Made by a program: the position numbers and the translations under genes. The notes under the pieces are model-generated. The model was given only the letters and a program-made list of their open reading frames with translations, made no database searches and was not told the DNA's origin. Below are positions 16,234-25,818 of a DNA stretch of 64,000 bases, in pieces. Origin of the DNA: Faecalibacterium prausnitzii (GTDB taxonomy: Bacteria > Bacillota > Clostridia > Oscillospirales > Ruminococcaceae); the NCBI RefSeq assembly GCF_003287405.1, contig NZ_PRLD01000003.1, positions 62,001 through 126,000 of the forward strand. The letters are read 5' to 3'. The stretch's first letter is position 1; every line of letters starts with the position of its first letter.

Positions 16234-17334
16234 ATGGCAGACGAACGCAACAGAATGCTGGAGCAGTTGAACACAGACGACTGGCAGGAATGCCGTCAGA
16301 GCGTGTTGATCGTGGACGATTCTGCCATGAACCGCAGGATGCTCACCGAGATACTGGGCGGACGCTTTGATACCGCCGAGGCCACCAGCGGGGAAGAGTG
16401 TCTGCACCTGCTGGAGGAAAACAGAGACGGTATTTCCATTGTGCTGCTGGACATCCACATGGAAGGAATGGATGGCTTTGCGGTGCTGGAGGAGATGGAC
16501 CGGCAGAAAATGCTGGAGGATATCCCGGTCATCATGATCTCCAGTGAGGACAAGGTGGACGCCATGCGCCGCGCTTTTGATCTGGGCGCGTCGGATTACA
16601 TCAGCCGTCCCTTTGACGCCCGGGTGGTGTGCCAGCGCATTGGCAATACCATGCGGCTGTACGCGAAACAGCGGCGGCTCTGCGCTGCGGTGGAAAAACA
16701 GATCCGGGAAGCGGATCAGAACAGCCGGATCATGCTTGCGCTGCTGAACCGGGTAATGGAAAAGCGCAACGGCGAGAGCCGGAACCATGTGCGGCGTATC
16801 CAGATCATTACCGCACTGCTGCTGGCACAGCTGGCGCAGAAAAACGGGCAGCACTGGCTTACGGGCTCTGTGCGCCGCCGCATCACATTGGCGGCGGCGC
16901 TGCACGATATCGGCAAAATAGAGCTGGAAAACCGGCTGCTATGCAATACCGCCCCGACTGCGGAGGAAGAGACACTGCTGCGGCAGCATACAACGCTGGG
17001 TGCACAGATGCTGGAAGAAAACAGTACCCGGCAGGAAGCGGCTTTTGTGCAGACGGCGGCACAGATCTGCCGCTGGCACCACGAACGATATGATGGCTCC
17101 GGCTATCCTGACGGGCTGGTGGGAGAACAGATCCCGCTGGAAGCGCAGGTGGTGGGGCTGGCAGATGCTTACGATGCACTGGCCGGCGGCGAAAACGGGC
17201 GTCCTTACCCCCACAAGGCGGCGGTGTATCTGCTTTGTACCGCCCAAAGCAGCCAGTTCAGCCCGCTGCTGCTGGAATGCCTGCAGGAGATCGGCGACAG
17301 GCTGGCAGAAGCACTCCGTGCACCGGAAAAATAA
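16234..17334 (+). CDS. response regulator with HD-GYP phosphodiesterase domain
   Basis: A 366-residue two-domain signalling protein. Residues 15-135 form a receiver domain with phospho-acceptor Asp73 in LLDIHMEGMDG and the conserved Lys in ISSEDKVDAM. The C-terminal part is an HD-GYP domain with H224-D225 (LHDIGKIE), the HTTLGAQML helix and HHERYDGSGYPDG starting at His282. Such enzymes hydrolyse cyclic di-GMP or related dinucleotides in response to a sensor kinase. The ATG at 16234 follows AGGAGGTAGGAAA; an upstream in-frame ATG at 16213 lacks such a site. No partner kinase is adjacent, so it is an orphan regulator here. Confidence 0.92.
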   Translation: MADERNRMLEQLNTDDWQECRQSVLIVDDSAMNRRMLTEILGGRFDTAEATSGEECLHLLEENRDGISIVLLDIHMEGMDGFAVLEEMDRQKMLEDIPVIMISSEDKVDAMRRAFDLGASDYISRPFDARVVCQRIGNTMRLYAKQRRLCAAVEKQIREADQNSRIMLALLNRVMEKRNGESRNHVRRIQIITALLLAQLAQKNGQHWLTGSVRRRITLAAALHDIGKIELENRLLCNTAPTAEEETLLRQHTTLGAQMLEENSTRQEAAFVQTAAQICRWHHERYDGSGYPDGLVGEQIPLEAQVVGLADAYDALAGGENGRPYPHKAAVYLLCTAQSSQFSPLLLECLQEIGDRLAEALRAPEK

Positions 17335-17629
17335 ACATTATAATAAGGTGCGCGGGGATGCTCCAAGGCGTTTGCTGCTGCGATGAAAAAGTATTACTTT
17401 TCCTCAAAAATCAGATAAAATTTGCGAAACGGTAAAGATTTGGTCGGTTTTTTGTAAGAAACTCACATTCTCTTTAAGGAAAAGGAAAAACAGCTGTGCA
17501 AGGCGCAGAAAATCCATACATGAAACAAATTGATATGGAACAATCGACAAAATGTGATAAAATAAAACCAGATATGCGCGCTTGTGTGCATGGTACGGAT
17601 GGTAAACAGCAATAAGGAGTTATGTGACT
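17335..17629. other. leader region of the Prs-like gene
   Basis: No gene seen. It is AT-rich with TTGATA at 17530-17535 and TAAAAT-like sequence around 17557, a poor promoter candidate because of spacing. The strong ribosome binding site AATAAGGAG lies at 17611-17619. Confidence 0.5.
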
Positions 17630-18772
17630 ATGTCTATTGAAATTTCCCCTAAGTCCTTCTTTGAGCAGCCCAGTGTGGCGGATATGCGGCTGATCGCCTG
17701 CCCCGGTGCAGAGGAGCTGACCGGCCTGATCGACAAGCACCTTGTCCGTTGGGCAAAGGCTGCCGGAATTGAAAAAGACACCTTCATTATTTCCTGCGAC
17801 TGCCCCCGCTTCCAGAGCGGTGATGCCAAGGGTCTGGTCAAGGAGTCTGTCCGCGGCGACGATATCTTTATCGTGGTAGACCCGGGCAACTACAGCGTCA
17901 CCTACAAGCTGTTCAACTACGAGAACCATATGTCCCCGGACGACCACTTTGCAAACCTGAAGCGCCTGATCCAGGCTGTGGCCGGTAAGGCACACCGTGT
18001 TTCCGTTATTATGCCCAGCCTGTACGGCGGCCGTCAGCACCGCCGCGTGGTGCGCGAGAGTCTGGACTGCGCTGTGGCGCTGCAGGAGCTGCAGACCATG
18101 GGCGTGCGCAACATCATCACCTTTGACGCACACGATCCCCGCGTGCAGAACGCAGTGCCCCTGATGAGCTTTGATAACGCCATGCCCACCTATCAGGTGC
18201 TGAAGAGCCTGCTGAAAAAGGATCCCACCCTGTCCTTCGACAAGGAGAAGTTCACCGTGGTCAGCCCGGACGAGGGTGCTATGAACCGCAATATGTACTT
18301 CTCCAGCGTGCTGGGCTGCAATCTGGGTATGTTCTACAAGCGCCGCGACTACACCCGCGTGGTGAACGGCCGCAACCCCATCGTTGCTCATGAGTATCTG
18401 GGCGAGAGCGTGGAGGGCAAGACCGTCTTTATCGCGGACGATATCATTGCTTCCGGCGAGAGTATGCTGGAGGTCGCCAGCAACCTGAAGGAGCGCGGCG
18501 CTGCCAACATCATCGCCAACGCCACCTTCCCCCTGTTCACCAGCGGTCTGGAGAAGTTCGACAAGGCTGTGGCAGACGGCACCCTGACCTACGTTGTGGG
18601 CACCAACCTGACCTACCGTATGCCCGAGCTGCTGACCCGCGACTGGTATGTGGACGTGGATGTTTCCAAGTACGCTGCCTACTTTGTGGTGGCACTGAAC
18701 CACGATATGTCCGTTTCCAGCATCATCGACCCCCTGAAGAAGATCGAGAACCTGCTGGCAAACCGCAAGTAA
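17630..18772 (+). CDS. prs: ribose-phosphate pyrophosphokinase (Prs-like, divergent)
   Basis: Makes PRPP from ribose 5-phosphate and ATP, feeding nucleotide, His and Trp synthesis. The 380-residue protein keeps the tandem phosphoribosyltransferase-like architecture, with NIITFDAHDPRVQNAVP in the middle and a PRPP-binding-like loop VFIADDIIASGESMLEV near residue 270. Compared with the usual enzyme of about 315 residues it is longer, and the motifs differ: VVSPDEGAMNRN replaces the typical VVSPDxGG, and the loop ends in GES rather than GGT. It may be a clostridial subtype or a related enzyme. The ATG at 17630 is preferred to the GTG at 17624 because of spacing from AAGGAG. Confidence 0.78.
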   Translation: MSIEISPKSFFEQPSVADMRLIACPGAEELTGLIDKHLVRWAKAAGIEKDTFIISCDCPRFQSGDAKGLVKESVRGDDIFIVVDPGNYSVTYKLFNYENHMSPDDHFANLKRLIQAVAGKAHRVSVIMPSLYGGRQHRRVVRESLDCAVALQELQTMGVRNIITFDAHDPRVQNAVPLMSFDNAMPTYQVLKSLLKKDPTLSFDKEKFTVVSPDEGAMNRNMYFSSVLGCNLGMFYKRRDYTRVVNGRNPIVAHEYLGESVEGKTVFIADDIIASGESMLEVASNLKERGAANIIANATFPLFTSGLEKFDKAVADGTLTYVVGTNLTYRMPELLTRDWYVDVDVSKYAAYFVVALNHDMSVSSIIDPLKKIENLLANRK

Positions 18773-18784
18773 GGAAACCTTTCC

Positions 18785-18817
18785 AAAGCCCCTGCACCCT
18801 GCGTGCGGGGGCTTTTT
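18785..18817 (+). terminator. terminator of the Prs-like gene
   Basis: AAAGCCCCTGCAC pairs with GTGCGGGGGCTTT followed by TT, 12 bases after the stop codon. Confidence 0.9.
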
Positions 18818-18947
18818 GCGTTTTCATAGAGAAAAGGAAGTGTATCATGAGAAACAGCAGCGTTATAGGGAACTTTCGCTGATCAGCTCTTTTTACAAAA
18901 AATAATATACTAATATGTTAATTGTAACAAAAAAACACTAAATACTA

Positions 18948-18976
18948 TTTACAAATCTTGATGTAAATGGTATTAT
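18948..18976 (+). promoter_or_regulatory. promoter of the secreted esterase gene
   Basis: TTTACA, 17 bases, TATTAT. It lies in a very AT-rich stretch about 130 bases before the start codon, leaving an untranslated leader of roughly 125 bases. Confidence 0.75.
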
Positions 18977-19107
18977 TTGTACAACATTGAAGCAGAAAGG
19001 CACCTGCTGTGAGGAAAAAGTCCGAGAAAAAGCAAGCGAGTCCGGCCTTCAAAGCTGGGCATAAAAAAGTACGCAGACACTTACAAGAACAAGAAGGAGA
19101 AAACAAT

Positions 19108-21015
19108 ATGAAACGCCGCGATTTTATGAAGCTTTCCGCCGCTACCGCGCTGGGCGCTACTGTAGCCGCCATGGCACCCTCGGCTCTGGCTGCAACAGAG
19201 CTGAACCAGACCAACGGAGATCTGCACACTACAGTAGACCGCAAGACTGCAGCCATGGGTCTGGGCGATGGCAAGACCTTTGCTTATGACCCGGAAAAAC
19301 CGTACCTGAACGTGAATGTGGGCCTGTTCCATGATGCGCAGGTAACAGTGGGCGGTCAGAATGTTGGCACTGCTACCTATTACCTGCCCGATGGCATGGA
19401 TCCTTGGGCGCCGGCAGTTATCGTGCTGACCCCGGATGACACCACCGCAAAGGCGTTCTCCGGCACGGTCACCGGTCGTATGTGGCGTACGGTAGCGTGC
19501 AAAAATAAGATCGCAGTTGCATTTTTCGGTCCCGAAAACGGCGGCAGCTGGAACCTTTCCCTGAGCGCTGCCGGTCGCGATGATGCAGCAGCGCTGGATG
19601 CACTGTACCAGCTGATGCGCAAGAAGAGCGTTAAACTGTCCGGCGCATTCTCTATGGATAAGTCCCACACTGCACTGGTGGGCTACAAGGAGGGCGGCGC
19701 AGCTGCCCTGCTGTTCGGTGCTCGCTGGGCAAGTGATTTCAGTTCCATCTGCGCTGTGGATGCAGCCGAGGTACCAGCAGTCTCTCTGGAGGCAGTGGGC
19801 GGTCAGTATGTGCTGCCATTCCCCGGCGACTCCACCCGCGGCGTGCAGGAGGAAGCCATTGCCGCAAAGACGGTGGATACCCCCGTTTGGCTCGTCCGCT
19901 CCAATGCTGATTCTACCAATAAGGCAGTGCTGGAGTTCTACCTGAAAGCCAACCAGGCTGTGGCAAAGGGCGACGGTGTTTATGTCAGCGGCCGTGCAGG
20001 TTCTGCAGCCGAGGTGTGGGTCACCGAAAAGGCACAGTGCCCGGCAGCCATCTGGGAAAAGTTCTCCGGTCAGTTCAAGCGCTTTATGGCGCTGCAGCTG
20101 CCGGGCCGCGTGGCAAAGGCAGAGGACTTTACTCGGCGTGGCTTTGATATTCACGAGGAGTGGGTCAACGGCGAGTTGCGCCGCTGGATGGTCTATGTGC
20201 CGTCCACCTATACTGGCAACGAAAAGGTGCCGCTGGTGCTGGTGATGCACGGTTATACCGCCTCCATGTATGCCATTGCAGAGGAGTCCCGCTGGTACGA
20301 TGTGGCAGAGCAGAACGGCTTTATCGTGGTCTTCGCGCAGGGTCTGGTGCGCCCCGCAGACCTGATGGGCAACATTCCCACCGCCATGTGGCTGGCAGGT
20401 CCCTTTGCCGCAATGGCCGGTAAGGATACCGACCCCAGCGTGGATCTGGAGTTCATCAACAGCTTGCTGGACCGCATGGAGCAGGATTACCGCATCGATA
20501 CCACCCGCGTGTATGCCACCGGTCACTCCAACGGCAGCCTGATGACTTGGGCTACCGCCTGCCGCTATGCAAGCCGGTTTGCTGCTATTGCTCCGGTCGG
20601 CTATATGTTTACCCCGCTGCCGGAGCTTGACCCCGCTGTTCTGCTGCCGGCATGGGCTTTCCTTGGTGAGTACGACTCGGCAGGCGTGGCAGAGCTGGTG
20701 GAGGATAACGGCACAGTGAAGGCGCTGCAAGGCTGGAATGCCCACAACGCCACCAACGAGGCAGCTGTTGCAGAAAGCTCCTCCTACAACGGCGCTTTTG
20801 TGACCAAGAGCTTTATGGGCGGCAACGCACCGCTGGTGAAGTACACCGTGGTCAAGGATACCCCCCACGTTTACCTGCAGGAGGAGAGCGTTGCCATCTG
20901 GAACGAGTTCTTCTCCCGTTACAGCCGCGGTGCGGACGGCACCCTGTACTATCAGGGCAATGCCGTAAACGCTGGTCAGTACCAGCCCAGCGCAAACTGG
21001 TACGCTGCAAAATAA
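19108..21015 (+). CDS. Tat-exported esterase with tandem alpha/beta-hydrolase domains
   Basis: A 635-residue protein that starts MKRRDFMKLSAATALG, a twin-arginine signal peptide with a hydrophobic stretch ending in PSALA. The C-terminal half (from about residue 350) resembles the PHB-depolymerase/feruloyl-esterase family: VPLVLVMHGYTA, then nucleophile motif TGHSNGSLM, and a late His in TPHVYLQ. The N-terminal half looks like a second hydrolase fold in which the nucleophile position reads GYKEGGAAAL without Ser, so it may be inactive or substrate-binding. The ATG at 19108 follows AGAAGGAGAAAACAAT. Likely substrate is an ester on polysaccharide or diet-derived material, by family only. A strong terminator follows. 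Confidence 0.78.
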   Translation: MKRRDFMKLSAATALGATVAAMAPSALAATELNQTNGDLHTTVDRKTAAMGLGDGKTFAYDPEKPYLNVNVGLFHDAQVTVGGQNVGTATYYLPDGMDPWAPAVIVLTPDDTTAKAFSGTVTGRMWRTVACKNKIAVAFFGPENGGSWNLSLSAAGRDDAAALDALYQLMRKKSVKLSGAFSMDKSHTALVGYKEGGAAALLFGARWASDFSSICAVDAAEVPAVSLEAVGGQYVLPFPGDSTRGVQEEAIAAKTVDTPVWLVRSNADSTNKAVLEFYLKANQAVAKGDGVYVSGRAGSAAEVWVTEKAQCPAAIWEKFSGQFKRFMALQLPGRVAKAEDFTRRGFDIHEEWVNGELRRWMVYVPSTYTGNEKVPLVLVMHGYTASMYAIAEESRWYDVAEQNGFIVVFAQGLVRPADLMGNIPTAMWLAGPFAAMAGKDTDPSVDLEFINSLLDRMEQDYRIDTTRVYATGHSNGSLMTWATACRYASRFAAIAPVGYMFTPLPELDPAVLLPAWAFLGEYDSAGVAELVEDNGTVKALQGWNAHNATNEAAVAESSSYNGAFVTKSFMGGNAPLVKYTVVKDTPHVYLQEESVAIWNEFFSRYSRGADGTLYYQGNAVNAGQYQPSANWYAAK

Positions 21016-21048
21016 GCTGACAATGCCCGCCGCGCGGCTTTATATCTC

Positions 21049-21089
21049 GGGACACCGGAACGTCTGCGGACGCTCCGGTGTCCCTTTTT
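21049..21089 (+). terminator. terminator of the esterase gene
   Basis: GGGACACCGGA..CGTC pairs with GACG..TCCGGTGTCCC around a TGCG tetraloop, followed by TTTTTA. One of several hairpins in the window with a C(TGCG)G loop. Confidence 0.9.
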
Positions 21090-21211
21090 ATGTTTTGCGG
21101 CGGCTTGTGTTAAGTTTTTGAAAATTCGTGCCGGGGGCTTTGCAAATTCCGGTGGATTTATGCTATATTTAAATTGAAATATTTTGCATTCTGACAGAAA
21201 GGAAAAACGCC

Positions 21212-21916
21212 ATGGAGCATTTTGTGGAGTTTGAAGATGTCTGTAAATATTACCAGACCGGCAGTGTGAAGATCGCTGCCGCAGACCACCTGAATTTCTA
21301 TGTGGACAAGGGCGAGTTCTGCATCATCGTGGGCCCCTCCGGCGCGGGCAAGACCACATTGCTGAACATTCTGGGCGGCATGGACAGCTGCGACGAGGGC
21401 AACGTCTGGCTGGACGGCCGCAACGTGAGCCGTTTTTCTGCCCGGGAACTGACCACCTACCGCCGGTACGATGTGGGCTTTGTGTTCCAGTTCTACAACT
21501 TGGTGCAGAACCTGACCGCGCTGGAAAACGTGGAGCTTGCCAGCGAGATCTGCCGCGACCCGCTGGACCCCGCCGAGACCTTGCGCAGCGTGGGGCTGGG
21601 CGAGCGGCTGAACAACTTCCCGGCGCAGCTTTCCGGCGGCGAGCAGCAGCGGGTGTCCATTGCCCGCGCACTGGCCAAAAACCCAAAGCTGCTGCTCTGC
21701 GACGAGCCCACCGGTGCGCTGGACTACCGCACCGGCAAGCAGGTGCTGGGTCTTTTGCAGGATACCTGCCGCAAGACCGGACGCACCGTCATCGTTATTA
21801 CCCACAACACGGCACTGACCGGTATGGCTGACCGCATCATTCAGGTGCGCAGCGGCCGCATCGTGTCCAATCAGGTCAACGAGCACCCGGTGCCGGTGGA
21901 ACAGATCGAGTGGTGA
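21212..21916 (+). CDS. ABC transporter ATP-binding protein (MacB/LolD type)
   Basis: A 234-residue ATPase that powers the FtsX-type permease encoded next. Walker [13 protein letters not shown]-loop region [17 protein letters not shown], signature [15 protein letters not shown] and Walker [13 protein letters not shown] are all present. LTALENV and the overall length match the MacB/LolD/FtsE class, which drives mechanotransmission rather than substrate passage. Its stop overlaps the start of the permease gene. In Firmicutes such pairs often export or resist antimicrobial peptides, but no sensor kinase pair is adjacent, so the substrate is open. Confidence 0.93.
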   Translation: MEHFVEFEDVCKYYQTGSVKIAAADHLNFYVDKGEFCIIVGPSGAGKTTLLNILGGMDSCDEGNVWLDGRNVSRFSARELTTYRRYDVGFVFQFYNLVQNLTALENVELASEICRDPLDPAETLRSVGLGERLNNFPAQLSGGEQQRVSIARALAKNPKLLLCDEPTGALDYRTGKQVLGLLQDTCRKTGRTVIVITHNTALTGMADRIIQVRSGRIVSNQVNEHPVPVEQIEW

Positions 21917-24900
21917 GAACTGTGCAGAAAAGTTACCGCAAAAATATCCTGCGCGAGATGAAAAGCAGCATCAGCCGGGTGGTGTCCCTGTTTGGCATCG
22001 TGGCGCTGGGGGTGATGATGCTTACCGGCCTGATGTGCATTGCTCCCGATATGCGCACCGCGGCCCAGAAGTACTATGTGCAGCAGAATGTGTTCGACCT
22101 GCGGGTGCTGTCCACCCTTGGCCTTAGTCAGGGCGATATCAGCGCCATTGCCGCTGTGGACGGCGTGGACGCCGTGCAGGCGGTAAAGTATCAGGACGTG
22201 GAAGGACACTGGACAGGGGACGAGCAGACCACGGTGGCGCGGCTGTATCAGCTGCCTGCCGACCCGCAGGCCGATACGCCGGAGAATATGAACCGCTTGG
22301 TGCTGCTGTCCGGCCGGATGCCGGAAGCTGCCGGGGAGTGCGTGGTGCACGTGATGGGTCATGGCAGCCCGGTGGAGCTGGGCACCCAGCTGACCCTGCC
22401 GGAAGAGACCGAAGGGGTCAGCGGGCAGGTGTTCACGGTGGTGGGCACGGTGCAGGACCCGCTGCATTTTTCCACCGATTCCGAGAGCAGCACCGTGGGC
22501 GATGGCCAGCTGGACTGCATCCTGTTTGTGCCGGAGGGCACTTTGACCGCAGATTATTATACGGTGTGCTATATCAAGGCGGAAAACGCCGGGCTGTATG
22601 ATAATTATTCGGATGAATATCAGGCCGCAGTGGATGCCGTAGCGGAAAAGCTCAAGGCTATCCAGAGCGTGCAGTGCACCGCCCGGCGGGAAGAGCTGAT
22701 GGACACCGCCAACGACAAGCTGACCGAAGCGCGCGCGGAGTACGACAGCCAGAAGGCAGAAGCCGAGCGCCAGTTTGCCGAAGCCGAGACAAAGCTGGCA
22801 GATGCGCAGCAGCAGCTGGATGCCGCCAAGGCGCAGCTGGAAGCCGGGGAAAAGGAGCTTGCCGCCCAGAAGGCTGCCCTGCCGGACACCATGCAGAGCG
22901 GTGCCGACCAGCTGGTGAGCAGCGAAGCGCAGGTGTTGGAGTTTGAGGAACAGTTACAGCAGATAGAACTGCTGGTCAACCTGAAAAAGGTGGCCGACCC
23001 CTTGCTGACCTACGCGGAAGCCGCCCTGCGCAATGCCGAAAAGGCGCTGGACGAAGCCGAGCCGGAGGACGAGGATTACATTGAACTGCGGGATGCGCTG
23101 GCCAAGGCGCAGGCCGCTTACGACAACATCTATAACCAGCTGCAGGGCTATCAGCAGCAGCTGGACGCGGGCAAGCGGCAGATGTACAAGCAGGGGCTCA
23201 TCTCCTCGCCGAACCTTTCCAACGACCAGCTGGTGACCGAAGCCAAGGCTGCGCTGCGCAAGATGAAATTGCAGCTTTTGCAGGGACAGTTGCAGCTGAC
23301 CACCGGAACAGCCAGCGCCTACACCCAGTTCGATGCCGCACAAAAGCAGCTGGAAGAGGGCTGGGCAGAGTATAACGCCGGGCAGACCCAGCTGGAAGCT
23401 TCCCGCACCGAGTACGAGAGCCAGAAAGCCGATGCACAGCAGAAACTGGCAGACGGCCTTGCCCAGCTGAACGATGCCGAGGAGCAGGTGAGCCAGATCA
23501 AAAAGGGCGAGTGGTATGTGCTGGACCGCACCTCCACCATGAGCTGCGTCACCTTTGCCCAGTACGCCGACCGCATGGACGCCATTGCCCGGGTGTTCCC
23601 GGTGTTCTTTTTCCTTGTGGCGGCGCTGGTGGCTACCACCACCATGACCCGCATGGTGGACGAGAACCGCCTGCAGATGGGCACCTTAAAGGCGCTGGGC
23701 TACTCCAATTTCAGCATCGCGGGCAAGTATTTGTTTTACGCGATGCTGGCCACCATTCTGGGCAGCATTATCGGCATGGTGGTGGGCTTTGTGGTATTTC
23801 CCATCATTATCTGGAACGCCTATCAGCTGGTGTTCACCCTGCCCACCTTCACCCTGCGCTTCTACCCGGGTATGGCAGCTGCCAGCGTGGGCATCAGCGC
23901 CGCCGTCATCGGCTTTGCCACATGGTACGCCTGCCGTTCCAGTCTGGCCGAAAAGACCGCAGCCCTGCTGCTGCCCCGGGCTCCCGTGGCGGGCAAACGC
24001 ATCCTGATGGAGCGCATCACCCCGCTGTGGTCCCGGATGTCCTTCTCCCAAAAGACCACCGCCCGCAACCTGTTCCGGTATAAAAAGCGGTTCTTCATGA
24101 CCGTGCTGGGCGTGGCGGGCTGCACCGCGCTGCTGCTCATCGGCTTTGGCATTCAGGATTCTCTGCTGCCCATCGTCACAAAGCAGTCCACCGAGCTGAC
24201 CCACAACGATATGTCCATCACCCTCAGCGACCCCAAAGCCCTGACCATGGAGCAGGGGCTGGCAGAGGAGCTGGACGGCAACAGCGCTGTGCAGAACTGG
24301 GGCGCGGTGTATACCAAATCCACCACCATCTACAATGCCGAAGGCGAGAGCGCCAGCGTGAGTATCGTGGCTGCCGCCAAGGACAGCGACCTGACCCGCT
24401 ACGTTACCTTCCGCACCCGCAAGGGACACAAGGCCATCAGCTTTGACAGCGGCAGCGCCATCCTGACCGAAAAGACCGCCGAGAATCTGGGTCTGCACAC
24501 CGGCGATACCTTCTGGGTGGAAAACGCCGAGGGCACCCGGGTGGAACTGACCCTGACCGGCATCACGGAGAACTATATGTTCACCCGGCTGTACCTCCCC
24601 CGCGCACAGCTGGAAAGCCTGCTGGGCACGGCGGAGATCCCGTGGAACACGGTCTACGGTCAGACAAGTTGCACCGATGCTGCCGGGTATAACGCCCTGC
24701 GCACCGACCTGCTGGACTGCAACTACGTCAGCAGCATCAGCTTTACCGAGGACACCACCGAACTGTTCGATAACCTCATCGTCAGTCTGGGCTATGTGGT
24801 GGTGCTGATCATCATCTGTGCGGCGGCGCTGGCGGCTGTGGTGCTGTATAACCTGATCAGCGTCAACCTTGGCGAGCGCAAAAAGGAGCTGGCGACCATC

Positions 24901-25188
24901 AAGGTGCTGGGCTTCTACGATCAGGAGGTGTACCGCTACATCTTCCGCGAGATCGAGCTGTTGGCGCTTATCGGCTCCGGCGTGGGTCTGGCGCTGGGTG
25001 TGCCGCTGCACAAGTTCATTGTGTTGACCGTGGAGATGGATCAACTCATGTTCATCCGCACCATTGCTCCCCGCAGCTACCTGCTGGCGGTGGCGCTGAC
25101 CATGGTGTTTACCGTGGTGGTCTGCTTTGTGATGCGGCGGCACGTCCGGCGCATCAGCATGGTGGAAAGCATGAAGGCCCCGGAGTAA
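21910..25188 (+). CDS. FtsX-type ABC permease with coiled-coil extracellular arm
   Basis: A permease of about 1090 residues and partner of the preceding ATPase. It has one N-terminal membrane segment (IVALGVMMLTGLMCIA), a large extracytoplasmic region with long coiled coils around residues 265-330 and 440-530 (repeats such as AEAETKLADAQQQLDAAKAQ), an FtsX domain with three membrane helices from about residue 555, a second soluble domain, and a final FtsX domain (VVLIIICAAALAAVVLYN onward). This is the layout of large clostridial putative-ABC-permease proteins. The start is one of the GTG codons at 21910 or 21913 and overlaps the ATPase gene by up to seven bases. Substrate unknown. Confidence 0.88.
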   Translation: MVRTVQKSYRKNILREMKSSISRVVSLFGIVALGVMMLTGLMCIAPDMRTAAQKYYVQQNVFDLRVLSTLGLSQGDISAIAAVDGVDAVQAVKYQDVEGHWTGDEQTTVARLYQLPADPQADTPENMNRLVLLSGRMPEAAGECVVHVMGHGSPVELGTQLTLPEETEGVSGQVFTVVGTVQDPLHFSTDSESSTVGDGQLDCILFVPEGTLTADYYTVCYIKAENAGLYDNYSDEYQAAVDAVAEKLKAIQSVQCTARREELMDTANDKLTEARAEYDSQKAEAERQFAEAETKLADAQQQLDAAKAQLEAGEKELAAQKAALPDTMQSGADQLVSSEAQVLEFEEQLQQIELLVNLKKVADPLLTYAEAALRNAEKALDEAEPEDEDYIELRDALAKAQAAYDNIYNQLQGYQQQLDAGKRQMYKQGLISSPNLSNDQLVTEAKAALRKMKLQLLQGQLQLTTGTASAYTQFDAAQKQLEEGWAEYNAGQTQLEASRTEYESQKADAQQKLADGLAQLNDAEEQVSQIKKGEWYVLDRTSTMSCVTFAQYADRMDAIARVFPVFFFLVAALVATTTMTRMVDENRLQMGTLKALGYSNFSIAGKYLFYAMLATILGSIIGMVVGFVVFPIIIWNAYQLVFTLPTFTLRFYPGMAAASVGISAAVIGFATWYACRSSLAEKTAALLLPRAPVAGKRILMERITPLWSRMSFSQKTTARNLFRYKKRFFMTVLGVAGCTALLLIGFGIQDSLLPIVTKQSTELTHNDMSITLSDPKALTMEQGLAEELDGNSAVQNWGAVYTKSTTIYNAEGESASVSIVAAAKDSDLTRYVTFRTRKGHKAISFDSGSAILTEKTAENLGLHTGDTFWVENAEGTRVELTLTGITENYMFTRLYLPRAQLESLLGTAEIPWNTVYGQTSCTDAAGYNALRTDLLDCNYVSSISFTEDTTELFDNLIVSLGYVVVLIIICAAALAAVVLYNLISVNLGERKKELATIKVLGFYDQEVYRYIFREIELLALIGSGVGLALGVPLHKFIVLTVEMDQLMFIRTIAPRSYLLAVALTMVFTVVVCFVMRRHVRRISMVESMKAPE

Positions 25189-25320
25189 TGTTTACAGCGC
25201 ATTCATAAAATAAGCATAATTTCGTATGATTTTTCGGGTATCATAAAATCACCGGGAGGGGGAAAGCCGCAAGCTCCCTCTCAGGGACATGATTCCTCCT
25301 ATACCCCAAACCAAATACCG

Positions 25321-25369
25321 CAAAAGGCCGCGCCTTGTCTGAACCAGCAGATGAGACGCGGTCTTTTGT
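25321..25369 (+). terminator. hairpin after the ABC permease gene
   Basis: AAAAGGCCGCG pairs with CGCGGTCTTTT (one G-T pair) across a long loop, followed by GTGTG. It sits 130 bases after the permease stop and before the promoter at 25497, so it is likely the operon terminator. Confidence 0.55.
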
Positions 25370-25496
25370 GTGTAGGATACGTCTGCAGTGCACCGGCAGA
25401 GGAGATCGTTTTTGCCAAACTGTGCAAAAAATACGGGCAGCACAGGCGGATATATCATGCAAAAAATACATCCTTGAAAAAAGTGGAATTAACCTA

Positions 25497-25525
25497 TTGA
25501 CAAACTAGGTAGAACGGGATATAAT
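25497..25525 (+). promoter_or_regulatory. consensus promoter of the sulfhydrylase leader
   Basis: TTGACA, 17 bases, TATAAT: an exact consensus match. It lies about 340 bases before the sulfhydrylase start codon and drives a long leader that contains a short reading frame and a terminator. Confidence 0.9.
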
Positions 25526-25630
25526 GCAAACATCCAATCCACCAGTCTTGTAGGGAAATGAAACAGAGGTTCCCCGGCGGGCGGAGACCATAGAGGGATG
25601 GAAAAGTTTTACCGGAAGGAGGGCACAAAG

Positions 25631-25759
25631 ATGAAGCTGATCTGGAAAGAACTGCTGCACGCGAATTATCGCTGTGGGCGAATGCATACCCACCGGGCAC
25701 CGGCATCGGATGTGTACTGTATGTTGCCCTCGGCTGCGCGAATGTGTACCCGAATGTGA
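25631..25759 (+). CDS. Met/Cys-rich leader peptide (42 codons)
   Basis: The ATG follows a strong site, AAGGAGGGCACAAAG. The 42-residue product begins MKLIWKELLHANYRC and ends in LPSAARMCTRM. Met stands at 1, 18, 31, 38 and 42 and Cys at 15, 30 and 39, with Cys30-Met31 and Met38-Cys39 adjacent and Met42 directly before the stop. This composition, between a consensus promoter and an intrinsic terminator ahead of a sulfur amino-acid gene, is what a ribosome-stalling attenuator would need. It is too short to judge by homology and could be an independent small protein. Confidence 0.6.
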   Translation: MKLIWKELLHANYRCGRMHTHRAPASDVYCMLPSAARMCTRM

Positions 25760-25818
25760 CAGCAGCTCCGGTAGACCACACTGCCCGGTGCGCCTTTGAA
25801 AACGCATCGGGATTTTTT
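25691..25818 (+). promoter_or_regulatory. attenuator: terminator and competing antiterminator
   Basis: CCCGGTGCG (25784-25792) pairs with CGCATCGGG (25803-25811), one G-T pair, followed by ATTTTTT: an intrinsic terminator before the structural gene. CACCGGGCA at 25691-25699, inside the leader peptide, is the exact complement of TGCCCGGTG at 25782-25790, the upstream arm of the terminator, so pairing there would prevent termination. No S-box, T-box or other known sulfur riboswitch core was recognised in the leader. Confidence 0.6.

Noticed and set aside
18848-18883. 11-codon frame after the Prs-like gene
   Set aside because: It has a weak ribosome binding site, but it is too short and precedes the promoter of the next gene; no supporting context.
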